The notes under the pieces were generated by a model, which saw nothing but the letters and a program-made list of their open reading frames with translations, did no database searches and was not told the DNA's origin. This document shows, piece after piece, positions 40,553 to 48,877 of a DNA stretch of 64,000 nucleotides (its first letter is position 1; each line of letters begins with the position of its first letter). The position numbers were made by a program, and so were the translations under genes. The stretch is from Bradyrhizobium sp. B124 (GTDB lineage Bacteria; Pseudomonadota; Alphaproteobacteria; Rhizobiales; Xanthobacteraceae): contig NZ_CP152413.1 in assembly GCF_038967635.1 (NCBI RefSeq), forward strand, positions 682,001 to 746,000, read 5' to 3'.

Positions 40553-41656
40553 ATGATGTTAACGGCACTCGGTCTGATGAGCGGGACCTCGCTCGACGGG
40601 GTCGACGTGGCACTGATCGAGACCGATGGCCGCCAGATCAAGGCCTTCGGACCTACGGGCTATCGACCCTATACCGACAGCGAGCGCAGCCTGCTGCGCC
40701 AGGCGCTGACCGAGGCCGTTCATCTGTCGCGGCGCGACGCCAGGCCGGGGATCCTGCGGCAGGCCGAGCAGGCCGTCACGACAGCCCATGCCGAGGCGGT
40801 CGCCAGCTTCACGGCGCAGACCCGGATCTCCGCCCAGGACATCGATATCGTCGGGTTCCATGGCCAGACCGTGCTGCATCGCCCGGAGCGGAAGTTGACG
40901 GTGCAGATCGGCGATGCCCTGGCGCTCGCCAAAGCGATCCACATTCCGGTGATGCATGATTTCCGTGCCGCCGACGTCGAGGCCGGCGGGCAGGGCGCGC
41001 CGCTCGTGCCGGTCTACCACCGCGCGCTGGCGCAATCGCTGAACCGCGAGGGGCCGATCGTCGTGGTCAATATCGGCGGCGTCTCCAACATCACCTATAT
41101 CGACGGTACGGATACGCTGATCGCCTGCGACACCGGGCCCGGCAACGCGCTGCTCGACGACTTCATGTTCCGCCAGATGCATCAGCCGTTCGACACCGCC
41201 GGCAAGTTCGCCGCGCTGGGCAAACCGGACGAAGCCTGGATCGCACAGGCGCTCAGGCTGCCCTTCTTCTCGGTTCCGCCGCCGAAATCGCTCGACCGCA
41301 ACGACTTTGCCAGCCTGAAGCTCGGTGCCGTGGCGCCGGCCGATGGCGCGGCGACGCTGACCGCTTTCACGGCGGCTGCGATCGCCCGCGTGGTGCCGCT
41401 GCTGCCGAAACGCCCCAAGAGCTGGATCATCTGCGGCGGCGGCGCCTCCAACCTCACCATGATGAGGATGCTGCGCGAGCGCCTGGCACCGGCAACCGTC
41501 GAGCCCGCCGAGGCGCTCGGCTGGGCGGCGGATGCGATCGAGGCGCAAGCCTTCGGCTTCCTGGCCGCGCGCGGCATGAAGGGGCTGCCGCTGAGCTACC
41601 CCGCCACCACGGGGGTGCCGATCCCGATGACCGGGGGCATCATCGCGCGACCGTGA
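40553..41656 (+). CDS. anmK: Anhydro-N-acetylmuramic acid kinase
   Basis: The enzyme (367 residues) phosphorylates and opens 1,6-anhydro-MurNAc from peptidoglycan turnover, giving MurNAc-6-phosphate for recycling. The start at ATG 40553 (or 40556) puts the conserved A-L-G-L-M-S-G-T-S-L-D-G-V-D phosphate loop close to the N-terminus; upstream in-frame starts add non-conserved sequence. Further motifs are G-F-H-G-Q-T-V-L-H, D-F-R-A-A-D (catalytic Asp), A-G-G-Q-G-A-P-L-V-P, N-I-G-G-V-S-N-I-T, and C-D-T-G-P-G-N-A-L-L-D. The C-terminus ends with the usual T-G-V-P-x-P-M-T-G-G. With AmiC, PBP1A and the M23 enzyme it makes this window rich in cell-wall functions. Confidence 0.94.
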   Translation: MMLTALGLMSGTSLDGVDVALIETDGRQIKAFGPTGYRPYTDSERSLLRQALTEAVHLSRRDARPGILRQAEQAVTTAHAEAVASFTAQTRISAQDIDIVGFHGQTVLHRPERKLTVQIGDALALAKAIHIPVMHDFRAADVEAGGQGAPLVPVYHRALAQSLNREGPIVVVNIGGVSNITYIDGTDTLIACDTGPGNALLDDFMFRQMHQPFDTAGKFAALGKPDEAWIAQALRLPFFSVPPPKSLDRNDFASLKLGAVAPADGAATLTAFTAAAIARVVPLLPKRPKSWIICGGGASNLTMMRMLRERLAPATVEPAEALGWAADAIEAQAFGFLAARGMKGLPLSYPATTGVPIPMTGGIIARP

Positions 41657-41658
41657 TT

Positions 41659-41725
41659 TAGATGCAAATGCATCTACCTTGACAGTTCCATGCCGCAGCA
41701 TTTAATTCGATGCAGTTGCATTGAA
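41659..41725 (+). promoter_or_regulatory. Promoter of the GST-SMR pair between two palindromic operators
   Basis: A good sigma-70 promoter is visible: TTGACA at 41679-41684, a 16-bp gap and TTTAAT at 41701-41706. It is framed by two related dyads: TAGATGCA-AA-TGCATCTA at 41659-41676, just upstream of -35, and TTCGATGCA-GT-TGCATTGAA at 41706-41725, just after -10. Such a pair of ATGCA-N2-TGCAT sites would suit a dimeric MarR- or TetR-type repressor. The regulator gene is not evident nearby. Confidence 0.75.
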
Positions 41726-41738
41726 CACGAGGTTCGTC

Positions 41739-42416
41739 ATGGCCGCCCTGAAGCTGATCAGCCACAAGCTCTGTCCCTATGTGCAACGCGCGGTGATCGC
41801 GCTGCACGAGAAGGGCGTGCCGTTCGAGCGGATCGACATCGATCTCGCCAACAAGCCGGACTGGTTCCTGAAGATCTCGCCGCTCGGCAAGGTGCCGGTG
41901 CTGGTCGTGACCGGTGACGACGGCAAGGAGGTCGCGCTGTTCGAGAGCAACGTGATCTGCGAGTACATCGAGGAGACGCAAGGCGGCGCGAAGCTGCATC
42001 CCGAGAACGCGCTGACGCGCGCCGAGCATCGCGCCTGGATGGAGTTCGGCTCGGCCATTCTCGGCGATCTCTGGGGGCTCGAGACTGCGAGCGATGCCGC
42101 GACCTTCGAGAGCAAGCGGCAGGCGGTCGCGGCAAAGTTCGCGCGCGTGGAGGCTGCGCTCGGCGCGGGTCCGTTCTTCGCGGGCGACAGGTTCAGCCTG
42201 GTGGATGCGGTGTTCGCGCCGGTCTTCCGCTATTTCGATCTGTTCGACCAACTGACCGATCTTGCCGTGTTCACCCACACGCCAAAAGTTCGCGCGTGGC
42301 GTAGTGCGCTGGCGCAGCGGCCGAGCGTGCGCAGCGCCGTTTCACCTGATTATCCCGCGCTGCTGCATGCGTTCCTGGTCGGCCACCGCGCGCACATGCT
42401 GAAGCTTGCCGCGTAA
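41739..42416 (+). CDS. Glutathione S-transferase family protein
   Basis: The 225-residue cytosolic protein has an N-terminal thioredoxin-like domain with S-H-K-L-C-P-Y-V-Q-R near residue 10; the Cys in this C-P-Y position marks omega- or zeta-like GSTs that act more as thiol transferases than as conjugating enzymes. Glutathione-contact residues are seen in G-K-V-P-V-L and F-E-S-N-V-I-C-E-Y. The alpha-helical C-terminal domain spans about 95-215. ATG 41739 gives M-A-A-L-K-L-I-S-H. The SMR gene follows 3 bp after the stop, so the two are an operon behind a regulated promoter, suggesting a response to a toxic compound. Confidence 0.88.
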   Translation: MAALKLISHKLCPYVQRAVIALHEKGVPFERIDIDLANKPDWFLKISPLGKVPVLVVTGDDGKEVALFESNVICEYIEETQGGAKLHPENALTRAEHRAWMEFGSAILGDLWGLETASDAATFESKRQAVAAKFARVEAALGAGPFFAGDRFSLVDAVFAPVFRYFDLFDQLTDLAVFTHTPKVRAWRSALAQRPSVRSAVSPDYPALLHAFLVGHRAHMLKLAA

Positions 42417-42419
42417 GCC

Positions 42420-42749
42420 ATGTCGCACTCCATTGCGTGGATCGCGCTGGTCGTCGCCGGTCTTCTCGACGTCGGCTGGGCCATCTCGATGAAATATGCC
42501 GAAGGCTATACGCGCCTCGGCTGGACGCTGGTCTCGCTGCTGCTGCTGGCCGCGTTCGTGTTCCTGCTCGGGCGCGCGTTGCAGGTGCTCGGCGTCGGCG
42601 TCGCCTACACGGTATGGACCGGCATCGGCGCGGTCGGCACGCTGACCATGGGCGTGCTGCTGTTCAACGAAGCCCTGAACCCGATGAAGGTCGCCGGGAT
42701 CGCGTTCGTGCTGGTCGGCATCGCCGCGCTGAAATTCGCGCCGGAGTAA
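42420..42749 (+). CDS. Small multidrug resistance (SMR) transporter, SugE/Gdx-like
   Basis: The product is a 109-residue four-TM protein that works as a dimer. The TM3-TM4 sequence A-Y-T-V-W-T-G-I-G-A-V-G-T matches SugE/Gdx proteins, which export guanidinium or quaternary ammonium ions. The membrane-embedded acidic residue of TM1, a glutamate in almost all characterised SMR proteins (G-L-L-E-V), is aspartate here (G-L-L-D-V). Position W-A-I-S-M-K-Y follows as usual. The start ATG is 3 bp after the GST stop. A large cruciform repeat lies directly after the stop and probably ends the transcript. Confidence 0.87.
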   Translation: MSHSIAWIALVVAGLLDVGWAISMKYAEGYTRLGWTLVSLLLLAAFVFLLGRALQVLGVGVAYTVWTGIGAVGTLTMGVLLFNEALNPMKVAGIAFVLVGIAALKFAPE

Positions 42750-42753
42750 ATCC

Positions 42754-42842
42754 GTAGCCCGGATGGAGCGACGCGCAATCCGGGATCAGTTGTGCCACTC
42801 GTGAGAGCTGTCCCGGATTTCGCTGCGCTCCATCCGGGCTAC
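42754..42842. repeat. TAGCCCGGATGGAGC-type cruciform repeat between convergent genes
   Basis: Perfect 16-nt arms, GTAGCCCGGATGGAGC and GCTCCATCCGGGCTAC, lie at the ends, with inner arms around ATCCGGGA and TCCCGGAT. The element fills the whole gap between the SMR gene (ends 42749) and the reverse hydrolase gene (ends 42852), so it is likely the shared transcription end of both. This repeat type is widespread in several proteobacteria. Confidence 0.8.
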
Positions 42843-42851
42843 AAGATCGGC

Positions 42852-43499
42852 TCAGCGCACGTTGGCGAGGCGCATGTCGAGATAGCCGGTCACCGTCTCC
42901 ATCAGCGGCTCGAGCTTGCCGTCGAAGAAATGGTTGGCGCCGGGGATGACCTGCTGGTCGATCACGATGCCCTTCTGGGTCTTCAGCTTTTCGACCAGCG
43001 TGTTGACGTCCTTGGGCGGCACCACGGCATCCTTGTCGCCGTGCACGATCAGGCCCGACGACGGGCAGGGCGCGAGGAACGAGAAGTCGTAGAGATTGGC
43101 GGGCGGCGCGATCGAGATGAAGCCCTCGACCTCGGGCCGGCGCATCAAAAGCTGCATGCCGATCCATGCGCCGAACGAGAAGCCTGCAACCCAGCAGGCG
43201 CGCGCCTCCGGATTGATCGCCTGCGCCCAGTCGAGCGCGCTCGCGGCATCGGACAATTCGCCGGTGCCGTGATCGAACGAGCCCTGGCTGCGGCCGACGC
43301 CACGGAAGTTGAAGCGCAGCACCGAGAAGCCGCGATGCGCGAACGCGTAATAGCACTGGTAGACGATCTGGTGGTTCATCGTGCCGTGGAACTGCGGATG
43401 CGGATGCAGGATCATCGCAATCGGCGCGTTCTTCTGCTTGGCCGGGTGATAGCGGCCTTCGAGACGGCCAGCAGGGCCGGTGAAAATGACTTCAGGCAT
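42852..43499 (-). CDS. Alpha/beta hydrolase (dienelactone-hydrolase-like serine hydrolase)
   Basis: The product (215 residues) has the alpha/beta hydrolase core: an early oxyanion loop H-P-H-P near residue 31, F-N-F-R-G-V-G-R-S near 62, a nucleophile elbow G-F-S-F-G-A-W near 103 with the catalytic Ser, an Asp in H-G-D-K-D near 155 and His in G-A-N-H-F near 187. It fits small cytosolic esterases with the H-P-H-P motif; substrates are unknown. ATG 43499 follows AAGGGAAC. The gene commonly sits beside the suf operon in Bradyrhizobium relatives, as it does here, divergent from the nifS-like gene. Confidence 0.85.
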   Translation of the reverse strand: MPEVIFTGPAGRLEGRYHPAKQKNAPIAMILHPHPQFHGTMNHQIVYQCYYAFAHRGFSVLRFNFRGVGRSQGSFDHGTGELSDAASALDWAQAINPEARACWVAGFSFGAWIGMQLLMRRPEVEGFISIAPPANLYDFSFLAPCPSSGLIVHGDKDAVVPPKDVNTLVEKLKTQKGIVIDQQVIPGANHFFDGKLEPLMETVTGYLDMRLANVR

Positions 43500-43973
43500 T
43501 GTGTTCCCTTGATTGACGCGTTCCCTTGATTGACGTCGATCAATCAACCGGTTGGAGCCATCTTCGGCGACGGGCGCGAGCAGAGCGGCTCATGATGAAA
43601 TCAGCGCAGGCACCGCCGGGCGGCACGCTGGAAGGCCTTCTAGCATGACGCAAGGGGCAAAAATCAAGGAAATTGTGCCGCTTGGCAGAGGCTAATCGGC
43701 TCCGTGACGCACGCGTAGCCGGCGCGTCGGCGGCGATCCGGATCGACACATCGAATTGCTCGTTGGCTACCTGAAGTTTTGGTTTGTCATATTGCTATCG
43801 CGCGCGGGGCGCGGCGCAAGGAAACTGCGAATGTCTTGCCAGGCAACACGATGGGACTCCCGGCAGGCGTGAAAAATCTCTGGCATCGGTGACTCTGATC
43901 TGGTCTCGCTGCCCGACTGTCGCTATGTCGCAGTGGAAGGCCGCAACCACGATGGTTGCCGCGGACAAGTTCG
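43500..43973. other. Intergenic region between the hydrolase and the suf operon
   Basis: 474 bp without a credible gene. At its left end a 17-bp unit (GTTCCCTTGATTGACGC/T) is repeated twice in tandem at 43503-43536. Overlapping its second copy, TTGA-CGTCGA-TCAA at 43530-43543 is a dyad of the FNR/FixK type. The remainder must hold the suf operon promoter, but I see no convincing iron-responsive (Irr or IscR-type) box by eye. Confidence 0.5.
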
Positions 43974-45131
43974 ATGGCCGATCGCGTCTATCTCGACTGG
44001 AATGCCACCACACCGCTTCGCCGGGAGGCGAAGGCGGCAATGGCTGCGGCATGGGAATTGAGCGGCAATCCGTCCTCGGTGCACAGCGAGGGACGCCGCG
44101 CGCGCCGGCTGGTCGAGGATGCCCGCAATGCGGTCGCGAATGCGATCGGCGGCCGGCCGCAGGACGTCGTGTTTCTCTCCGGCGGGACCGAAGCCAATGC
44201 GCTCGCACTGACGCCGGGATTGCGCCGCGGTGCGGTCGCGCCGGTCAGCCGGCTGTTGGTGTCCGCGATCGAGCATGCGTCTGTCCTCGCGGGCGGACGG
44301 TTCGCGCGTGAGGCGACCCTCGCGATCAATGTCACGCGCGCCGGGGTGATCGATCTCGATCATCTGCGCGCGCTGCTGGCCGACGGTGCGCCCGCGCTGG
44401 TCTCGGTGATGCTGGCGAACAACGAGACTGGCGCCATCCAGCCGGTGGCTGACGTCGCCGAGATCGTCCACGCGGCCGGTGGCCTGCTGCATGTCGATGC
44501 GATCCAGGCGTTCGGAAAGATCCCGTTCGATCTCGCCTCGACCCAGGCCGATCTCGTGACGCTGTCGGCGCACAAGATCGGTGGACCGAAGGGCGCAGGC
44601 GCACTGGTGCTTGCCGAAGGTGTCGAAGGGCTGGAGGCGTTCCTGCGCGGCGGCGGGCAGGAGCTCGGGCGACGGGCAGGGACCGAGAACGTCGCAGGGA
44701 TTGCCGGCTTTGGTGCGGCCGCGAAGGCCGCGATGGTGGCGCTGAAGGCGGACGCCGCCCGCGTCAGGGGGCTGCGCGATCGGCTCGAGCATGGGCTGCG
44801 GCAGACGCCGGACGTGCAGGTCTTCTCCGATGACGTGAAACGGTTGCCGAATACCATTCTGTTCACTGCGCCCGGCATGAAGGCCGAAACGGCGGTCATC
44901 GGATTCGACCTGGCGGGGGTAGCGGTCTCCTCCGGTTCCGCTTGCTCGTCGGGCAAGGTCCAGCCGTCACACGTCTTGGAGGCAATGGGATACCGTCCGG
45001 AGGTGTCCCAGGGAGCGGTGCGGCTCAGTATTGGCTGGTCTACCACGGAGACAGACGTGGATTTGACCCTCAAGGCTTGGCGAAAGCTCGCCGATACCTT
45101 AGTTAAGGGAGAGCGACGAAACACAGCTTGA
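43974..45131 (+). CDS. Cysteine desulfurase, NifS/IscS type
   Basis: This PLP enzyme (385 residues) takes sulfur from cysteine for Fe-S cluster building. It starts Y-L-D-W-N-A-T-T-P. The PLP lysine lies in L-S-A-H-K-I-G-G-P-K-G-A-G near residue 198, preceded by E-A-N-A-L and D-A-I-Q-A-F-G-K. The catalytic cysteine is in S-S-G-S-A-C-S-S-G near residue 325, on the long flexible loop that marks group I enzymes, unlike the SufS later in the same operon. ATG 43974 is preferred over an in-frame TTG 18 bp upstream. It is the first gene of the suf cluster; sufB follows after about 96 bp, where an additional promoter is possible. Confidence 0.9.
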   Translation: MADRVYLDWNATTPLRREAKAAMAAAWELSGNPSSVHSEGRRARRLVEDARNAVANAIGGRPQDVVFLSGGTEANALALTPGLRRGAVAPVSRLLVSAIEHASVLAGGRFAREATLAINVTRAGVIDLDHLRALLADGAPALVSVMLANNETGAIQPVADVAEIVHAAGGLLHVDAIQAFGKIPFDLASTQADLVTLSAHKIGGPKGAGALVLAEGVEGLEAFLRGGGQELGRRAGTENVAGIAGFGAAAKAAMVALKADAARVRGLRDRLEHGLRQTPDVQVFSDDVKRLPNTILFTAPGMKAETAVIGFDLAGVAVSSGSACSSGKVQPSHVLEAMGYRPEVSQGAVRLSIGWSTTETDVDLTLKAWRKLADTLVKGERRNTA

Positions 45132-45227
45132 ACAGTTCTAAGCGGGTGATTTCGTCTTCAAAGCATCGTAAGAGACTTCGGAACTTGAGATCCACCGCGG
45201 TCCTTGAAACCGCGAGCGGAGGATTGA

Positions 45228-46724
45228 ATGCCTGCTGTACAAGAGACGGTCGAGCGCGTCCGGCGCATCGACGTCGACCAGTATCGTTATGGATTTGAGA
45301 CGCTGATCGAGTCCGACAAGGCCCCGAAAGGCCTGTCGGAAGACACCGTCCGCTTCATCTCGGCAAAGAAGAATGAACCGGCCTGGATGCTGGAATGGCG
45401 TCTGGAGGCGTATCGCCGCTGGCTGACCATGACCGAGCCGACCTGGGCGCGCGTCAACTATCCGAAGATCGACTATCAGGATCTTTATTATTACTCGGCG
45501 CCGAAGCCGAAGAAGACGCTGTCCTCGATCGACGAGATCGATCCGGAAATCCTCAAGACCTATGAGAAGCTCGGCATCCCGCTCCGCGAAGTCGCCGTTC
45601 TCGAGGGCGTCGAGCCGCCGCCCGGCGGCCCGCCGTCGGCCAATCGCAAGATCGCGGTCGATGCCGTGTTCGATTCGGTGTCGGTCGCGACCACCTTCCA
45701 GAAGGAGCTGAAGGCGGCCGGCGTGATCTTCATGCCGATCTCGGAGGCGATCCGCGAGCATCCCGAGCTGGTGCAGAAATATCTCGGCACCGTCGTGCCG
45801 ACCTCGGACAATTACTTCGCGACGCTCAACTCGGCGGTGTTCTCCGACGGCTCGTTCGTCTACGTGCCGCCGGGCGTCCGCTGCCCGATGGAGCTGTCGA
45901 CCTATTTCCGCATCAACGAGCGCAACACCGGCCAGTTCGAGCGCACGCTGATCATCGCCGACAAGGGCTCCTACGTCTCCTATCTCGAAGGCTGCACCGC
46001 GCCGCAGCGCGATGAGAACCAGCTGCACGCCGCCGTGGTCGAGCTCGTCACGCTCGATGACGCCGAGATCAAGTATTCGACAGTGCAGAACTGGTACCCC
46101 GGCAATTCGGAAGGCAAGGGCGGCATCTACAATTTCGTCACCAAGCGTGGCGACTGCCGCGGCAAGAATTCCAAGATCTCCTGGACCCAGGTCGAGACCG
46201 GTTCGGCGATCACCTGGAAGTACCCGAGCTGCATCCTGCGCGGCGACAATTCGAGCGGCGAGTTCTACTCGATCGCGATCTCGAACGGTTTCCAGCAGGT
46301 CGACTCCGGCACCAAGATGATCCACCTCGGCAAGAACACGTCGAGCCGGATCATCTCCAAGGGCATCGCCGCCGGCAAGTCGCAGAACACCTATCGCGGC
46401 CTCGTCAGCGCGCATCGCAAAGCCACCGGCGCGCGCAACTACACCGCCTGCGACTCGCTGCTGATCGGCGACAAATGCGGTGCGCACACCGTGCCCTATG
46501 TCGAGGCCAAGAATTCCTCGGCGACGTTCGAGCATGAGGCGACGACGTCGAAGATTTCCGAGGACGTGCTGTTCTACTGCATCCAGCGCGGGCTCTCGCA
46601 GGAAGAAGCCGTCGGCCTCGTCGTCAACGGTTTCGTGAAGGACGTGCTGCAGCAACTGCCGATGGAGTTCGCGGTGGAAGCGCAGAAGCTGATCTCGATC
46701 AGCCTTGAAGGTTCGGTTGGCTAA
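45228..46724 (+). CDS. sufB: Fe-S cluster scaffold subunit SufB
   Basis: The 498-residue protein is the core subunit of the SufBC2D scaffold, where the cluster is assembled. The start has GGAGGAT before it. N-terminal [12 protein letters not shown] and W-A-R-V-N-Y-P, central [18 protein letters not shown] and S-Y-L-E-G-C-T-A-P, and C-terminal [11 protein letters not shown] with S-A-T-F-E-H-E-A are all standard SufB. The Cys in the last block corresponds to the sulfur-accepting region of E. coli SufB. Length is normal. sufC follows after 58 bp. Confidence 0.96.
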   Translation: MPAVQETVERVRRIDVDQYRYGFETLIESDKAPKGLSEDTVRFISAKKNEPAWMLEWRLEAYRRWLTMTEPTWARVNYPKIDYQDLYYYSAPKPKKTLSSIDEIDPEILKTYEKLGIPLREVAVLEGVEPPPGGPPSANRKIAVDAVFDSVSVATTFQKELKAAGVIFMPISEAIREHPELVQKYLGTVVPTSDNYFATLNSAVFSDGSFVYVPPGVRCPMELSTYFRINERNTGQFERTLIIADKGSYVSYLEGCTAPQRDENQLHAAVVELVTLDDAEIKYSTVQNWYPGNSEGKGGIYNFVTKRGDCRGKNSKISWTQVETGSAITWKYPSCILRGDNSSGEFYSIAISNGFQQVDSGTKMIHLGKNTSSRIISKGIAAGKSQNTYRGLVSAHRKATGARNYTACDSLLIGDKCGAHTVPYVEAKNSSATFEHEATTSKISEDVLFYCIQRGLSQEEAVGLVVNGFVKDVLQQLPMEFAVEAQKLISISLEGSVG

Positions 46725-46782
46725 TCCATCCCGCTGACGGCGCGGCCGACGCGCCTTGCGGATGATGCTCAGGAAAAATCAG

Positions 46783-47535
46783 ATGTCTCTGCTTGAAGTG
46801 AAAGATCTGCAGGTTCGTGTCGAGGAGCGTGAGATCCTCCACGGGCTGTCGCTCACGGTGAACCCGGGCGAGGTGCACGCGATCATGGGGCCGAACGGCT
46901 CCGGCAAGTCGACGCTCTCCCACGTCATCGCCGGCAAGCCCGGTTATGAAGTCACCGGCGGCCAGATCCTGTACAAGGGCGAGGACCTGCTGGAGATGGC
47001 GCCCAACGAGCGCGCCGCCAAGGGCGTGTTCCTGGCGTTCCAGTATCCGGTCGAGATCCCCGGCGTGACCACCTGGAACTTCCTGCACGCGGCGCTCAAC
47101 GCCCAGCGCAAGGCGCGCGGCGAGGACGAGATCTCGTCGCCGGCCTTCCTCAGGAAGGTCCGCGAAGTGGCGAAGTCGCTGAACATCCCGCAGGACATGC
47201 TGAAGCGCGGTGTCAATGTCGGCTTCTCCGGCGGTGAGAAGAAGCGCAACGAGATTCTGCAGATGGCGCTGTTCGAGCCGGCCGTCTGCATCCTCGACGA
47301 AATGGATTCCGGCCTCGACATCGACGCGCTGCGGATCGCCGCCGACGGCGTCAATGCACTGCGCTCGCCGGAGCGCGCGATGGTCGTCATCACCCACTAT
47401 CAGCGGCTGCTCAACTACATCGTGCCCGATTTCGTGCACGTGATGTCGAAGGGCCGGGTGGTGAAGAGCGGCGGCAAGGAACTGGCGCTGGAGCTGGAAG
47501 AGTCCGGTTACGCGCAGTTCGAAGACGCTGCCTGA
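46783..47535 (+). CDS. sufC: Fe-S assembly ATPase SufC
   Basis: The product (250 residues) is the ABC-type ATPase that changes the shape of the SufBCD scaffold; it is not a transporter. Walker A is G-P-N-G-S-G-K-S-T near residue 37, the signature F-S-G-G-E-K-K-R-N-E, Walker B C-I-L-D-E-M-D-S-G-L-D, and the switch histidine in I-T-H-Y-Q-R. These details (E-K-K-R, D-E-x-D-S-G-L-D) are specific for SufC. ATG 46783 is chosen because conserved M-S-L-L-E-V-K-D-L starts there with AGGAAAAATC before it; in-frame ATGs at 46756 and 46759 are less likely. Confidence 0.95.
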   Translation: MSLLEVKDLQVRVEEREILHGLSLTVNPGEVHAIMGPNGSGKSTLSHVIAGKPGYEVTGGQILYKGEDLLEMAPNERAAKGVFLAFQYPVEIPGVTTWNFLHAALNAQRKARGEDEISSPAFLRKVREVAKSLNIPQDMLKRGVNVGFSGGEKKRNEILQMALFEPAVCILDEMDSGLDIDALRIAADGVNALRSPERAMVVITHYQRLLNYIVPDFVHVMSKGRVVKSGGKELALELEESGYAQFEDAA

Positions 47536-47552
47536 CAAATGCGGGTTCTCAG

Positions 47553-48875
47553 ATGAACGTTGTTGCAAAGACCGAGACCGGGCGGGCCCTGGGCGATGTG
47601 TTCGCCGTCGCGCGCGACCGTCTGCCGGGCAAGGGCAAGATCGCCGATCAGCGCCGCGAGGCGTTCGAGGCCTATGAACGATCAGGCCTGCCGCATCGCC
47701 GGATCGAGGATTGGAAATACACCGACCTGCGCGCGCTGATGCAAGAGGTGCTGCCGCTGGCCCCTGCGCCGGATGCGGCAGCCCTGGGGCTTGCCGCTGC
47801 TGCGGTCAAGCTGCGGGCGATCGACGGCGTGCGCCGCCTGGTGCTGGTCGATGGCGCGTTCGCCTCCGACCTCTCCGATCTCGGTAATCTTGATAAGGGT
47901 CTGAGCATCCGCCCGCTGCGCGAGGTGCTCGACGCCGGCGAGGACGCGCTTTCCGCACAGGCCTTTGCGTCAGACACGTCCAATCCGATGATCGCGCTGA
48001 ACGGCGCGATGGCGACCGATGGCGTCGTCATCGACGTCGCCAACGGTACGGTGCTGGCCCAGCCGCTGCACATCGTGCACGTCGCATCCGGCGCGACGCC
48101 GGCTGCGATGTTCACGCGCTCGCTGCTCCGGCTCGGCCGCGATACCGGCGTGACGCTGGTGGAGAGCTATCTCGCCGGCGAGGGCGCCAAGGCCTACCAG
48201 ACCCATGATGGGCTGATCGTCGCGATCGGGGACAATGCCCGGCTCGATCATGTGCGTCTGGTCGAAGACAGCGTTGATGCCTTCAACATTTCCTCGGCGA
48301 CCGTGACGCTCGGCGCGCACGCCCATTTCAACACGTTCGGTCTGACCTCGGGCGGTCATGTCAGCCGCTATCAGCTGACGGTCACCTGCGCCGGCGAAGG
48401 CTCCAATGTCGAGACCAACGGCGTCAATCTGATCAACGGCAAGCAGCACGCCGACACCACGCTGTTCATGGATCACGCGGTGCCGCATTGCGCGAGCCGC
48501 GAGATCTTCCGGGCCGTCGTCGACGACCGCGCCCATTCCGTATTCCAGGGCCGCATCATCGTCCGTCCCGACGCCCAGAAGACCGACGCCAAGATGATGA
48601 CGCGGGCGCTGCTGCTGTCCGACGACGCGGAAGCCGACAACAAGCCGGAGCTCGAGATCTTCGCCGACGACGTCACCTGCGGTCACGGTGCGACCACCGG
48701 TGCGCTCGACGAGAGCCTGCTGTTCTACATGCGCGCCCGCGGACTGCCCGAGAAGGAAGCGCAGGCGCTTCTGATCCAGGCCTTTGTCGGCGAGGCGATC
48801 GAGACGATTGCCAGCGACGCGTTGCGCGAGGTCGCAATTGCCACCGCGCAGCGTTGGCTTCAGGCGAGGGCGTGA
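47553..48875 (+). CDS. sufD: Fe-S assembly scaffold subunit SufD
   Basis: The 440-residue partner of SufB has an N-terminal helical part with L-P-H-R-R-I-E-D-W-K-Y-T-D-L-R near residue 45 and the beta-helix core from about 150. The C-terminal block H-C-A-S-R-E-I-F-R-A-V, V-F-Q-G-R-I and C-G-H-G-A-T-T-G-A-L-D-E-S-L-L-F-Y-M-R-A-R-G is typical SufD and includes the conserved H near the cluster site. It starts 17 bp after sufC and its stop is 2 bp before the sufS ATG, so the genes are one transcript. Confidence 0.94.
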   Translation: MNVVAKTETGRALGDVFAVARDRLPGKGKIADQRREAFEAYERSGLPHRRIEDWKYTDLRALMQEVLPLAPAPDAAALGLAAAAVKLRAIDGVRRLVLVDGAFASDLSDLGNLDKGLSIRPLREVLDAGEDALSAQAFASDTSNPMIALNGAMATDGVVIDVANGTVLAQPLHIVHVASGATPAAMFTRSLLRLGRDTGVTLVESYLAGEGAKAYQTHDGLIVAIGDNARLDHVRLVEDSVDAFNISSATVTLGAHAHFNTFGLTSGGHVSRYQLTVTCAGEGSNVETNGVNLINGKQHADTTLFMDHAVPHCASREIFRAVVDDRAHSVFQGRIIVRPDAQKTDAKMMTRALLLSDDAEADNKPELEIFADDVTCGHGATTGALDESLLFYMRARGLPEKEAQALLIQAFVGEAIETIASDALREVAIATAQRWLQARA

Positions 48876-48877
48876 GC

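Noticed and set aside
42437..42757. Alternative Arg-rich forward frame of 106 codons over the SMR gene
   Set aside because: The other frame gives a perfect four-TM SMR protein; this one is a frame-shifted shadow.
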